From assembly GCA_022710205.1 (NCBI GenBank), contig JAKLHJ010000003.1, forward strand, positions 1 through 21,566: a DNA stretch of 21,566 nucleotides, read 5' to 3'. The notes below the pieces were generated by a model. The model was not told where the DNA came from. It searched no databases and worked only from the letters and a program-made list of their open reading frames with translations. This document shows, one piece after another, positions 14,696-20,865 of the stretch. Origin of the DNA: Patescibacteria group bacterium (GTDB lineage: Bacteria > Patescibacteriota > Minisyncoccia > Phycocordibacterales > UBA12445). A program made the translations under genes and the position numbers. The number at the start of each line of letters is the position of its first letter. Position 1 is the first letter of the stretch.

Positions 14696-15568
14696 ATGAA
14701 AGACTCAATCAGAAAATTAAACCAAAACGAGTTCCCTAAGGCCCTATTAGAGATTCCGCAACCGCCCAAACAACTTTATGTTGAAGGCGAACTCCCTGAC
14801 GAAAATGAATATATCTACCTCACCGTTGTCGGCTCAAGGAAATTTTCAAACTATGGCAAAGACGCTTGTGAAAAACTTATAAGCGAGCTCGCGGGATATA
14901 ATATTGTGATAGTCTCCGGACTCGCGCACGGGATAGATGCCATCGCACACAAAGCCGCCATGAAAGCGGGTTTAAAAACTGTCGGTGTACCGGGCTCAGG
15001 ACTTGATAGAAAAGTTCTTTATCCTTCGCTCAATAGAAAAATTGCCGATGAAATAGTCAGCAAGGGCGGCGCGCTACTATCTGAATTTGACCCAATGCAA
15101 AGAGCGACCCGTTACACTTTCCCGCAGAGAAACAGGATAATGGCCGGACTCGCAAAAGCGATACTTGTTATAGAAGCTGGAGACAAATCCGGCACGCTCA
15201 TAACCGCACGACTTGCGACCGAATACAACCGAGATCTTCTCGTCGTCCCCGGCTCAATATTTTCACCGAACGCGGCCGGCTCAAACAAGCTAATAAATCT
15301 CGGCGCGACTCCCGTCTCATCCGGCGAAGAAATATTGAAAGCGCTCGGCATCGACGTAGAAACAAAACAAAAAGCGCTGGACCTGAAAGACCCCGCGCTA
15401 TCGGAAAACGAACGAAAAGTTCTTGAAATTTTATCTATCGAGCCGCTCCCCCGCGACGACCTCATCCGCGAATTAAAATTGCCAATAAGTGAATCAAATA
15501 CCCTACTTTCTGTAATGGAAATAAAAGGGTTGATAACGGAGTCGTTGGGAGAAGTGAGAATGAATTAG
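14696..15568 (+). CDS. dprA: DNA processing protein DprA
   Basis: DprA (Smf) binds incoming single-stranded DNA and loads RecA during natural transformation. The Rossmann-like core is clear: VVGSRKFSNYG (44-54), SGLAHGIDAIAHKAA (74-88), FPQRNRIMAGL (142-152) and EAGDKSGTLITARLA (160-174). A C-terminal winged helix (about 230-290) is present. 290 residues is short: the N-terminal SAM domain of many DprA proteins (360-380 aa) is reduced to about 20 residues. It is the only clear plus-strand gene in the window. Its TAG stop lies in a GAATTAGGAATTAA repeat, and a -10 only 7 nt before the ATG suggests a leaderless message. Natural competence with type IV pili is common in Patescibacteria, so uptake of DNA is a plausible role. 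Confidence 0.95.
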   Translation: MKDSIRKLNQNEFPKALLEIPQPPKQLYVEGELPDENEYIYLTVVGSRKFSNYGKDACEKLISELAGYNIVIVSGLAHGIDAIAHKAAMKAGLKTVGVPGSGLDRKVLYPSLNRKIADEIVSKGGALLSEFDPMQRATRYTFPQRNRIMAGLAKAILVIEAGDKSGTLITARLATEYNRDLLVVPGSIFSPNAAGSNKLINLGATPVSSGEEILKALGIDVETKQKALDLKDPALSENERKVLEILSIEPLPRDDLIRELKLPISESNTLLSVMEIKGLITESLGEVRMN

Positions 15569-15595
15569 GAATTAAAAATTACGAATTACGAATTC
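15562..15595 (+). repeat. GAATTA-rich repeat overlapping the dprA stop
   Basis: GAATTAGGAATTAAAAATTA followed by repeated ACGAATT. A close match, AGAATTAGGAATTAAGAA, occurs on the minus strand at about 11272-11290, and a looser one on the minus strand at 6592-6615. Confidence 0.45.
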
Positions 15596-15605
15596 GTTCG
15601 ATAAC

Positions 15606-15687
15606 TGTCATCTCGAGCTTGTCGAGAGATCCCTTGAACACCGAACAGAATTAATTTCTGGATTGCTTCGCAAAGCTCGCAATGACA
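15606..15687. repeat. 82-bp element with TGTCAT...ATGACA ends
   Basis: Bounded by the inverted hexamers TGTCAT and ATGACA. The left half contains CTCGAGCTTGTCGAG, the right half TCTGGATTGCTTCGCAAAGC followed by TCGCAATGACA. The right half recurs at 16493-16523. Half-palindromes of this kind are found dispersed in many bacterial genomes; the element has no coding capacity. Confidence 0.65.
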
Positions 15688-15697
15688 TTTTAAGCAA

Positions 15698-15730
15698 TAA
15701 AAAAGCCGCCGGGACCGAAGTCACGGCGGC
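15698..15730 (-). terminator. Terminator of the small membrane-protein operon
   Basis: GCCGCCG-T-GAC closes on UUCG and returns GTC-C-CGGCGGC followed by TTTTTT on the minus strand. The C(UUCG)G loop makes it very stable. It lies 22 bp past the stop at 15753. Confidence 0.93.
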
Positions 15731-15752
15731 GAACTGCGTTCTGCTAATAAAA

Positions 15753-16007
15753 CTATCTGTGCAGGGCCTTCTTTTCTTTGCTCTCGCTAGTAAAGGCAAT
15801 CATCCATGCAATCACGACGAGAACGGGGTTGGTATCCCAGTACGAGTTGGTGGCCAGGACGGCGATGGTAATACGAGGAAAGAAAATCCAGCCAAACCAA
15901 CCAAGAAAGCCGAAGCCGAGAACAGTTCCCGAGAAGAACATGGTGAGACGAGGGAAGAGTGCGCAGCAGATGAGGAAGAGAATTCCGTGGACCATCCAGA
16001 AATCCAT
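15753..16007 (-). CDS. Small multi-pass membrane protein (second gene of pair)
   Basis: 84 residues, unknown function. Nearly all hydrophobic: about 4-17 (WMVHGILFLICCAL), 22-42 (around FGFLGWFGWIFF) and 46-72 (IAVLATN to VLVVIAWMIAF), suggesting two or three membrane segments and a basic cytoplasmic tail (SKEKKALHR). The conserved-looking pieces LFPRLTM and YWDTNPVLVVIAW recall a widespread family of tiny hypothetical membrane proteins (impression only). A good Shine-Dalgarno (AGGAAAGGAAA) stands about 9 nt before the ATG at 16007. It follows the 86-residue gene by 38 bp and shares its promoter. Codons are richer in G/C at third positions than the ribosomal genes nearby. Confidence 0.75.
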   Translation of the reverse strand: MDFWMVHGILFLICCALFPRLTMFFSGTVLGFGFLGWFGWIFFPRITIAVLATNSYWDTNPVLVVIAWMIAFTSESKEKKALHR

Positions 16008-16045
16008 TTTTACCGTTTCCTTTCCTGCGCGCTTGGCGCGAAAGT

Positions 16046-16306
16046 TCAGTTCGTTTTATCTTCCGGTTCTTCATAATCCGGCGGTGGCTCGTGATACTTC
16101 TCATAAAGCATGTAGTCGCGATACCGCTTTTCTGCGTGCGTCATCCTATCCGGCACTTTAGATGCGGCATACATAAGAATGAATGGCAAACAGATGATAA
16201 AAAGTATAGCCGCAAGGACAATGCCATTAAGGACAATGAAGCAGATCCACCACAGCACTGAAAACAAAAAATTGAATGGTAGTAGCAGCCAACTAATCAC
16301 AGACAT
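16046..16306 (-). CDS. Small two-helix membrane protein (first gene of pair)
   Basis: 86 residues, unknown function. Two strongly hydrophobic segments (about 4-23 and 27-48: ISWLLLPFNFLFSVLWW; VLAAILFIICLPFILM) form a membrane hairpin. The rest is a hydrophilic tail with basic, aromatic and acidic residues (RYRDYMLYEKYHEPPPDYEE). The start ATG at 16306 follows AGGGGG by about 9 nt. The stop is UGA. The upstream promoter is a perfect consensus, the best in the window, so the pair is probably well expressed. Frame choice: competing frames in this stretch have no Shine-Dalgarno or hydrophobic pattern. Confidence 0.77.
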   Translation of the reverse strand: MSVISWLLLPFNFLFSVLWWICFIVLNGIVLAAILFIICLPFILMYAASKVPDRMTHAEKRYRDYMLYEKYHEPPPDYEEPEDKTN

Positions 16307-16351
16307 ATTTCACTACCCCCTTTTTTAAAGAACCTTTAGTTATTTTTTTAA

Positions 16352-16380
16352 ATTATACACTTAATCTATTGTCTTGTCAA
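16352..16380 (-). promoter_or_regulatory. Consensus promoter of the small membrane-protein pair
   Basis: TTGACA (16375-16380), 17-bp spacer, TATAAT (16352-16357): both hexamers and the spacing match the housekeeping sigma factor consensus exactly. The predicted leader is about 40 nt. Confidence 0.9.
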
Positions 16381-16454
16381 ACATTTTTGCTGATAAGCTA
16401 AAAAGCGCTTATTTATAAGCCCCCGTCCTCGATTTGGACATGGAACGTCTAAAA

Positions 16455-16484
16455 GTCTGGATTCCCGTCTGCACGGGAATGACA
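16455..16484. repeat. ATTCCC-N8-GGGAAT palindrome (dRS3-like)
   Basis: ATTCCCGTCTGCACGGGAAT at 16461-16480 within GTCTGG...GACAC. The 6-8-6 form matches the dRS3 pattern described in Neisseria; similar units occur in many bacteria. The ends resemble 14463-14502. Confidence 0.6.
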
Positions 16485-16492
16485 CTACCCCC

Positions 16493-16523
16493 TCTGGATT
16501 GCTTCGCGAGGCTCGCAAAGACA
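16493..16523. repeat. TCTGGATTGCTTCGC...GCTCGCAAAGACA repeat
   Basis: A near copy of 15656-15687, differing at about four positions in some 32. Contains the palindrome-like GCTTCGCGAGGCTCGC. Sits just before the typA terminator. Confidence 0.6.
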
Positions 16524-16556
16524 AAACCCACTTGGAGGCAAAGCTTCCAAGTGGGC
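16523..16556 (-). terminator. Terminator of typA
   Basis: CCCACTTGGA/TCCAAGTGGG stem, then GGGTTTTG on the minus strand, about 40 bp past the typA stop. The interval holds two copies of AACTTTATAAC. Confidence 0.85.
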
Positions 16557-16596
16557 TAACTTTACAACTTTATAACATTTAACTTTATAACTAACT

Positions 16597-18390
16597 CTAA
16601 TGTCCCTTCGTCTTAAACACCTTCAAGCTTCTCATTCTGACTGATTTTGGCGTAACCTCAACAAGCTCATCGTCGCTGATATATTCAAGTGCATCCTCTA
16701 CTCCCATTTCAACATGCGGGTCGAGCATCACCATACCATCGCTAGAAGTGCTTCTCATGTTTGAAAGTTCTTTCTTTTTACAAACATTAATTTCAAGATC
16801 TTCATCTCTGGAGCACCTCCCGACAACCTGGCCTCTGTATACCTGCACTCCCGGTGGGACGAACATTGTGCCGCGAAGTTGTGCATTCTCGAGAGCAAAA
16901 GCTGTGGTTTGACCATCTTCATAAGCAACAACGGAACCGTGTGGCTGAGGTCTTGCCTCCACCGCCGGCAAATAGCCGTAAAATAAAGAATTCAAAATAC
17001 CGAGACCTTTTGTGTCCGTCATAAACTTCGATCTGAAGCCGAGGAATCTACTCGTAGGGATTATAAATGTAAGGTGTGTTATCCCCTCGTGCAATCGCAT
17101 ATCTTTCATCTCAGCACCTCTTGTTCCCATTTTTTCAATTATCGTGCCTGCGAAATTATCAGGCACCTCGATAGAGACCTCTTCATAAGGCTCATTCTTA
17201 ACGCCATCAATGTCTTTGTAGATAACCTTCGGTCTTCCAACCTGAAATTCGTATCCCTCTCTCCTCATCCTCTCAATGAGGATTCCGATATGAAGCTCCC
17301 CTCTTCCTGAAACGAGGAATTTCTCCGGAAAATTTGTATCTTCTACGCGAAGGGCTACGTCAGTCTCCATTTCTTTATAAAGCCTCTCGCGAAGCTGTCT
17401 TGAGGTGACATAAGTTCCCTCTCTGCCCGCAAACGGAGAATTGTTAACCATAAAGACAACCTGGATCGTTGGCTCGTCTATCTTAAGCCTTGTGAGCGCC
17501 ACGGGATTATCTTTAGAAGAAATAGTATCACCGATGCCTATGTCGGGATAACCGGCAATATGAACGATGTCGCCCGCACCCGCCTCGCACACCTCAACCC
17601 TACCGAGTCCATCGGAAACCATAAGCGCGGTCACCTTAAAATTAACGGCCTTACCGTCACGTCCTATGCAAGAAACAGTCTCCCCGCTTTTTATCTTTCC
17701 TTTGTAAATCTTTCCGGTCGCAATTCTGCCCTTGAAATCATCTCGGGAAATATTAACTGTCAAAAACTGCAGATTTGCATCCACATCTCTCTCGGCAGGC
17801 GGAACAAATTTCAAAATAGTCTCAAATATCGGAGTAATGTCTTTCATTTCTGAAACATCCGGCTTCATGCCAGCCTTCCCTTGTTTTGAAATAGAATAAA
17901 TGACAGGAAAATCAAGCTGGGCATCATTCGCTCCAAGCTCTATAAAAAGATTCAACGCCTCATCAAGAACATACGCCGGCCTAGCTTCCGGCTTATCCAT
18001 TTTATTTATTACAACAATTATTTTGAGACCAAGCTGAAGCGCCTTCTTGAGCACGAATCTCGTCTGCGGCATCGGGCCTTCCTTTGCATCGATGAGAAGA
18101 AGCGCCGCATCAGCCATAGTAAGCACGCGCTCTACCTCTCCGCCGAAATCAGCGTGACCCGGAGTATCAAGAATGTTTATTTTTGTATTTCCATATCTAA
18201 CAGAAGCATTCTTCGCAAAAATAGTGATGCCTCTTTCCTTCTCAATCTCGTTCGAATCCATTATGCACTCTGTGTTCAAGACCTCGTCCTTGATGTTTGT
18301 TTTTGCTTGGCGCAACAAAGCATCCACGAGCGTAGTTTTGCCGTGGTCAACGTGGGCGATTATTGCGATGTTTCGGATGTCTTCGTTCAT
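16597..18390 (-). CDS. typA: Ribosome-associated GTPase TypA/BipA
   Basis: Translational GTPase of the EF-G class, needed for 50S assembly and growth under cold or stress. 597 residues, the usual length. G1 AHVDHGKTT (12-20), switch I ERGITIFAKN, G3 DTPGHADFGGEV, G4 NKMDKPEARP, followed by the beta-barrel domain, two EF-G-like domains (SGRGELHIGILIERMRREGY, VEVPDNFAGTIIEKMGTRGA type) and the BipA-specific C-terminal domain (LENAQLRGTMFVPPGVQVYR). It is monocistronic between its own promoter and terminator. The ATG at 18390 has no Shine-Dalgarno (AAGTAAATG). Confidence 0.98.
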   Translation of the reverse strand: MNEDIRNIAIIAHVDHGKTTLVDALLRQAKTNIKDEVLNTECIMDSNEIEKERGITIFAKNASVRYGNTKINILDTPGHADFGGEVERVLTMADAALLLIDAKEGPMPQTRFVLKKALQLGLKIIVVINKMDKPEARPAYVLDEALNLFIELGANDAQLDFPVIYSISKQGKAGMKPDVSEMKDITPIFETILKFVPPAERDVDANLQFLTVNISRDDFKGRIATGKIYKGKIKSGETVSCIGRDGKAVNFKVTALMVSDGLGRVEVCEAGAGDIVHIAGYPDIGIGDTISSKDNPVALTRLKIDEPTIQVVFMVNNSPFAGREGTYVTSRQLRERLYKEMETDVALRVEDTNFPEKFLVSGRGELHIGILIERMRREGYEFQVGRPKVIYKDIDGVKNEPYEEVSIEVPDNFAGTIIEKMGTRGAEMKDMRLHEGITHLTFIIPTSRFLGFRSKFMTDTKGLGILNSLFYGYLPAVEARPQPHGSVVAYEDGQTTAFALENAQLRGTMFVPPGVQVYRGQVVGRCSRDEDLEINVCKKKELSNMRSTSSDGMVMLDPHVEMGVEDALEYISDDELVEVTPKSVRMRSLKVFKTKGH

Positions 18391-18415
18391 TTACTTGTGA
18401 ATTTAACGAAGTCAA

Positions 18416-18444
18416 ATAATACAATATTAATGTAAAAAAAGCAA
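18416..18444 (-). promoter_or_regulatory. Promoter of typA
   Basis: TTGCTT (18439-18444), 17-bp spacer, TATTAT (18416-18421), with about 25 bases from the -10 to the ATG. The -35 overlaps the T-run of the preceding terminator. Confidence 0.6.
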
Positions 18445-18465
18445 GACCCACCTGTTGTCAGTGGG
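18436..18465 (-). terminator. Terminator overlapping the stop of the 54-codon gene
   Basis: GCCCACTG...CAGGTGGG with one bulged base, then TCTTGCTTTTTTT on the minus strand. The UGA stop at 18458 lies inside the hairpin, so termination and the end of the ORF coincide. Confidence 0.65.
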
Positions 18466-18622
18466 CCTTAAAGATAGATTCTAAAAGTTTGGGGCGATAT
18501 TTCTCCATAAATACAAAAAGATCGTAATCATCCTCAAGGTGGAGATACTCTGTAATCTCCCTAAACAATTCATAATCGGAAACGGAAAGATCCAGGACCC
18601 GATAACGAAGATTGGGGCGCAC
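18458..18622 (-). CDS. Very small protein with xRPxLL motif (54 aa)
   Basis: 54 codons from a GTG at 18622: begins MRPNLRYRVLDLSVSDYELF and ends YRPKLLESIFKAH. Support for translation is a 10-base perfect match to the anti-Shine-Dalgarno (AGGAGGTGAT) about 5 nt before the GTG, and homology with the neighbour at 18948-19130: from VSDYELFREI onward the two align over about 38 residues without gaps, sharing D, E, FRE, L, ED and YRPxLL. No signal peptide or membrane segment; predicted cytoplasmic and mostly helical, acidic. Function unknown. It has its own terminator, and a terminator also separates it from the two genes upstream. The gene is too short and its start too unusual for routine gene calling. 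Confidence 0.72.
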   Translation of the reverse strand: MRPNLRYRVLDLSVSDYELFREITEYLHLEDDYDLFVFMEKYRPKLLESIFKAH

Positions 18623-18686
18623 AAAGTATCACCTCCTCCTTTTAGAAACATTGCAAGGAACGTTTCAGCTATCTTACACCTATTCT

Positions 18687-18721
18687 CAAAAAAGTTAAAC
18701 CCAGGCGAAGTGCCTGGGTTT
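18687..18721 (-). terminator. Terminator of the 60/69-codon gene pair
   Basis: AAACCCAGGC/GCCTGGGTTT perfect stem with a five-base loop, followed by AACTTTTTT on the minus strand, 8 bp past the stop at 18730. Confidence 0.92.
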
Positions 18722-18729
18722 CGTCTGCT

Positions 18730-18939
18730 TTAATTCTTGGAGAAATCGAAGGTGTGGAACAGTTCGTCGGCGAGCTTAGGCCGATGCGCCTTCATCAGAA
18801 AGAGGACGTGGCCATGGTGCTGAAGAGGCTCGAATTCAAGCCGAAGAACATCGTCGGGAACGCGGGGGTCTGTGATCATCGTCTCGATGGGGATACCGAT
18901 CCCCTGAAAGATCATCTCGTTCTGCTCAAGTTTCGGCAT
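18730..18939 (-). CDS. Very small protein with xRPxL motif (69 aa)
   Basis: 69 residues from the ATG at 18939, beginning MPKLEQNEMIFQGIGIPIET. I prefer this start to the in-frame ATG at 18987 because AGGAGGGG stands directly before it, overlapping the stop of the preceding gene (TAGGAGGGGCGATG); the two genes are 8 bp apart and probably translationally coupled. The C-terminal part VLFLMKAHRPKLADELFHTF shares the hydrophobic-x-x-(Y/H)RPxL pattern with both neighbours; PDDVLRL may match the DDEIFRE block with a small gap. His-rich patch LQHHGH. No membrane segment. Codons are rich in third-position C/G compared with the ribosomal genes of the window. Function unknown. Confidence 0.75.
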   Translation of the reverse strand: MPKLEQNEMIFQGIGIPIETMITDPRVPDDVLRLEFEPLQHHGHVLFLMKAHRPKLADELFHTFDFSKN

Positions 18940-18947
18940 CGCCCCTC

Positions 18948-19130
18948 CTATTCTTCGACGAAGCAGAGAAGCTGCTTCAAGAGACACGGACGGTAGTTTT
19001 GAAGAACGTGGATGACGGCATTCTGGTCCTCCGAGTAGAGACCCGAGGACACTTCGCGAAAGATCTCGTCGTCCGTGAACTTTTCGTCACGAATCCTGTC
19101 GAGGATGTTTTGTTCTCTGTTGTCCTTCAT
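18948..19130 (-). CDS. Very small protein with xRPxLL motif (60 aa)
   Basis: 60 residues from the ATG at 19130: begins MKDNREQNILDRIRDEKFTD and ends YRPCLLKQLLCFVEE. GGGAGG lies about 8 nt before the start. Charged N-terminal half, then DDEIFREVSSGLYSEDQNAV and a C-terminal amphipathic helix after the YRPCLL motif. It is the closest relative of the 54-residue protein downstream. Two cysteines (in RPCLL and LLCF) are not shared. No signal peptide or TM. First gene of a two-gene operon with the 69-codon gene. The third codon positions are C/G-rich, unlike the flanking housekeeping genes, which may point to recent transfer or to a different expression class (inference). Function unknown. Confidence 0.77.
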   Translation of the reverse strand: MKDNREQNILDRIRDEKFTDDEIFREVSSGLYSEDQNAVIHVLQNYRPCLLKQLLCFVEE

Positions 19131-19214
19131 GCGGCTTCCTCCCTTTCTTTTTCTCCTGATTTAATGAACTTACCAAAAAGCAGACTAACATATTAGCCAA
19201 ATATAGTCAAATCA

Positions 19215-19242
19215 AGCAAAAACCGGCCACAAGGCCGGTTTT
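19215..19242. terminator. Terminator of the lemA-TPM operon
   Basis: AAAACCGGCC/GGCCGGTTTT perfect 10-bp stem with a four-base loop and a T run on the minus strand, about 10 bp past the TPM gene stop. The A/T symmetry could make it bidirectional. Confidence 0.93.
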
Positions 19243-19251
19243 ATAAAATTA

Positions 19252-20130
19252 TTACCACTTCCCGCTCGAGCCCCCTCCGCCGGAACTGCCGCCACCGAAT
19301 CCTCCAAATCCACCGCCTCCGCCAAAACCTCCATGACCACCAAATCCACCTCCACCTATGTGTCTCCTTATCTTTTCTGGGTCGACGACGCGAGAAACGA
19401 AATAATCAAAAGCGAGGCCAAGCACCCCGAATATGAAGGCTAACAAAAATCCGGCAAAATAAGATACAAAAATAATCCCAATTAAAGCGCCAACAACTAA
19501 GCCGAAGACGCCACCCTCCCAGTATGATTTTGATCGGCCAAAAACCATTATCAAGACATCGAGAACCAAAAACAAAACGAAGAATATAAGCGGAAATATA
19601 TTTTCGAAAGCGGTGCTATCCGCGGGACCATTATCGTCCGGAACATACTCCCCTTTTGTCGCGCCGATTATCTTATCCACGGCTCCATCTATGCCAACAG
19701 AATAGTTGCCGTCGCGGAAAGCCGGGGTCATCACGTTTCTGATTATCCAATTGGCCTGACTATCTGTAAGTGCGCCCTCGAGGCCGTATCCGACCTCTAT
19801 CCTCATTTCTCTGTCCTCAATCGCAACCAAAATCAAGACACCGTTGTCTTTATTGGCCTTTCCCGGCTTCCACTCCTCAAACAATTTAATAGCAAAATTT
19901 TCAATGTAATCTCCACCAAGATTTGGAATGACTGCAATCGCAATCTCATTGCTTGTTTCTTTCTCAAACAGAGAAAGCTTAGATTCGAGAGCAGTTTTTT
20001 GCTCGGCACTCAAAACACCTGCTCCGTCGTAGACAAAACCAGCCGGCCTCCCAAGGCTGTAATATGCGCTTACAACTGAAGTTAGCGAGGCAAATATTAT
20101 TATCGCCCCAAATATTTTCAGTATTTTCAT
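19252..20130 (-). CDS. TPM-domain (YgcG-type) membrane protein with Gly-rich tail
   Basis: 292 residues. Signal peptide 1-22 (cleavage VSA/YY). TPM domain about 33-155 (VYDGAGVLSAEQKTALESKL; SNEIAIAVIPNL; NGVLILVAIEDREMRIEVGY; GLEGALTD), the TLP18.3/Psb32/MOLO-1 fold, often called a phosphatase domain though its activity in bacteria is unproven. Hydrophobic segments follow at about 178-196 and 205-245, then a tail of GGGGFGG repeats ending SSGKW. The domain should lie outside the membrane. The gene starts 8 bp after the lemA stop; the LemA-TPM pairing is widespread in bacteria and points to a shared envelope function that is still unclear. Confidence 0.92.
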   Translation of the reverse strand: MKILKIFGAIIIFASLTSVVSAYYSLGRPAGFVYDGAGVLSAEQKTALESKLSLFEKETSNEIAIAVIPNLGGDYIENFAIKLFEEWKPGKANKDNGVLILVAIEDREMRIEVGYGLEGALTDSQANWIIRNVMTPAFRDGNYSVGIDGAVDKIIGATKGEYVPDDNGPADSTAFENIFPLIFFVLFLVLDVLIMVFGRSKSYWEGGVFGLVVGALIGIIFVSYFAGFLLAFIFGVLGLAFDYFVSRVVDPEKIRRHIGGGGFGGHGGFGGGGGFGGFGGGSSGGGGSSGKW

Positions 20131-20138
20131 TAAGGTTA

Positions 20139-20693
20139 TTAGAGCTGTACCTTAGGAACGTTCTCTGCCCCCTTCTCGGCGTTGAAATATACAGCCTGCT
20201 CAAAGCCGAACATAGAAGCAATCATGTTTGAAGGAAATCTCTTTGTCATAAGATTGAAACTTGTGACGTTGTCGTTATATCTCATTCTCTCGACAGCTAC
20301 CCTGTTCTCTGTGCCGGCGAGCTCAGCCTGCATGCTAAGGACGGCCTCAACAGACCTCAACTGCGGATAATTCTCGGCAAGCACCAAAAACTTACCAACA
20401 GCGCTCTCTAATTCGTTAGCCGCAGTAACCTTATCTCCAGTAGTAGCGGCGTTCATATATTTTGTTCTGGCGTCTGTTACCAAGGTAAGAGTTGCGGTCT
20501 CCTGCTTCATTATTCCCTTAACTGATTCAACCAAATTTGGGATAAGATCAAGTCTCCTCTGATACTGAACCTCAACCTGCTTCCACTGATTATCTACAAG
20601 CGCGCTTCCTGTTACTAAGCCATTGTATGTCATCCATACATAACCCAACACAACTAATGCAACTCCCAAAATTATCCAAAGTGTTTTATTCAT
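20139..20693 (-). CDS. lemA: LemA family protein
   Basis: 184 residues, the usual LemA length. One N-terminal membrane helix (about 4-22, LWIILGVALVVLGYVWMTY), then the signature YNGLVTGSALVDNQWKQVEV and YQRRLDLIPNLVESVKG, a long helical bundle, and the conserved YNDNVTSFNLMTKRFPSNMI near the end. LemA proteins form an antiparallel four-helix bundle held at the membrane with a very short extracytoplasmic N-terminus; their role is not known, although they are often next to TPM proteins or HtpX. First gene of the two-gene operon. A possible promoter, TTGTGA-17-TATTAA, lies at about 20716-20744 but is weak. Confidence 0.96.
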   Translation of the reverse strand: MNKTLWIILGVALVVLGYVWMTYNGLVTGSALVDNQWKQVEVQYQRRLDLIPNLVESVKGIMKQETATLTLVTDARTKYMNAATTGDKVTAANELESAVGKFLVLAENYPQLRSVEAVLSMQAELAGTENRVAVERMRYNDNVTSFNLMTKRFPSNMIASMFGFEQAVYFNAEKGAENVPKVQL

Positions 20694-20747
20694 TTTTTTA
20701 TAAATTACTAATTGTTAATACGGATAATATAATAACATCACAAGGCT

Positions 20748-20775
20748 TAAAAGAAAAACCGCCAAAAGGCGGTTT
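20748..20775 (-). terminator. Terminator of tRNA-Ile
   Basis: AAACCGCC-TTTT-GGCGGTTTTTCTTTT on the minus strand, 5 bp beyond the tRNA 3' end. Confidence 0.92.
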
Positions 20776-20779
20776 ATTG

Positions 20780-20852
20780 TGCGCGTGCCAGGAGTCGAAC
20801 CTGGGACCTAACGAGTATCAGTCGTTTGCTCTACCAGCTGAGCTACACGCGC
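20780..20852 (-). tRNA. tRNA-Ile (anticodon GAU), CCA not encoded
   Basis: 73-nt cloverleaf on the minus strand. Acceptor GCGCGTG/CACGCGC, discriminator A. D arm AGCTCAGCTGGTAGAGC; anticodon stem AACGA/TCGTT with loop CTGATAC (anticodon GAT); T arm CCAGG/CCTGG with TTCGACT. The bases after the discriminator are CAA, so CCA must be added by the CCA enzyme, unlike tRNA-Thr at 4548-4623. Confidence 0.95.
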
Positions 20853-20865
20853 TTTTAATCCATAT

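Noticed and set aside
15778..16161. 127-codon plus-strand and 105-codon minus-strand frames
   Set aside because: Overlap the two small membrane-protein genes, which have Shine-Dalgarno sequences, hydrophobic patterning and a shared promoter; the others have none.
18628..18637. Plus-strand ATCACCTCCT, resembling the 3' end of 16S rRNA
   Set aside because: No 16S sequence around it; it is the complement of the Shine-Dalgarno of the 54-codon gene.
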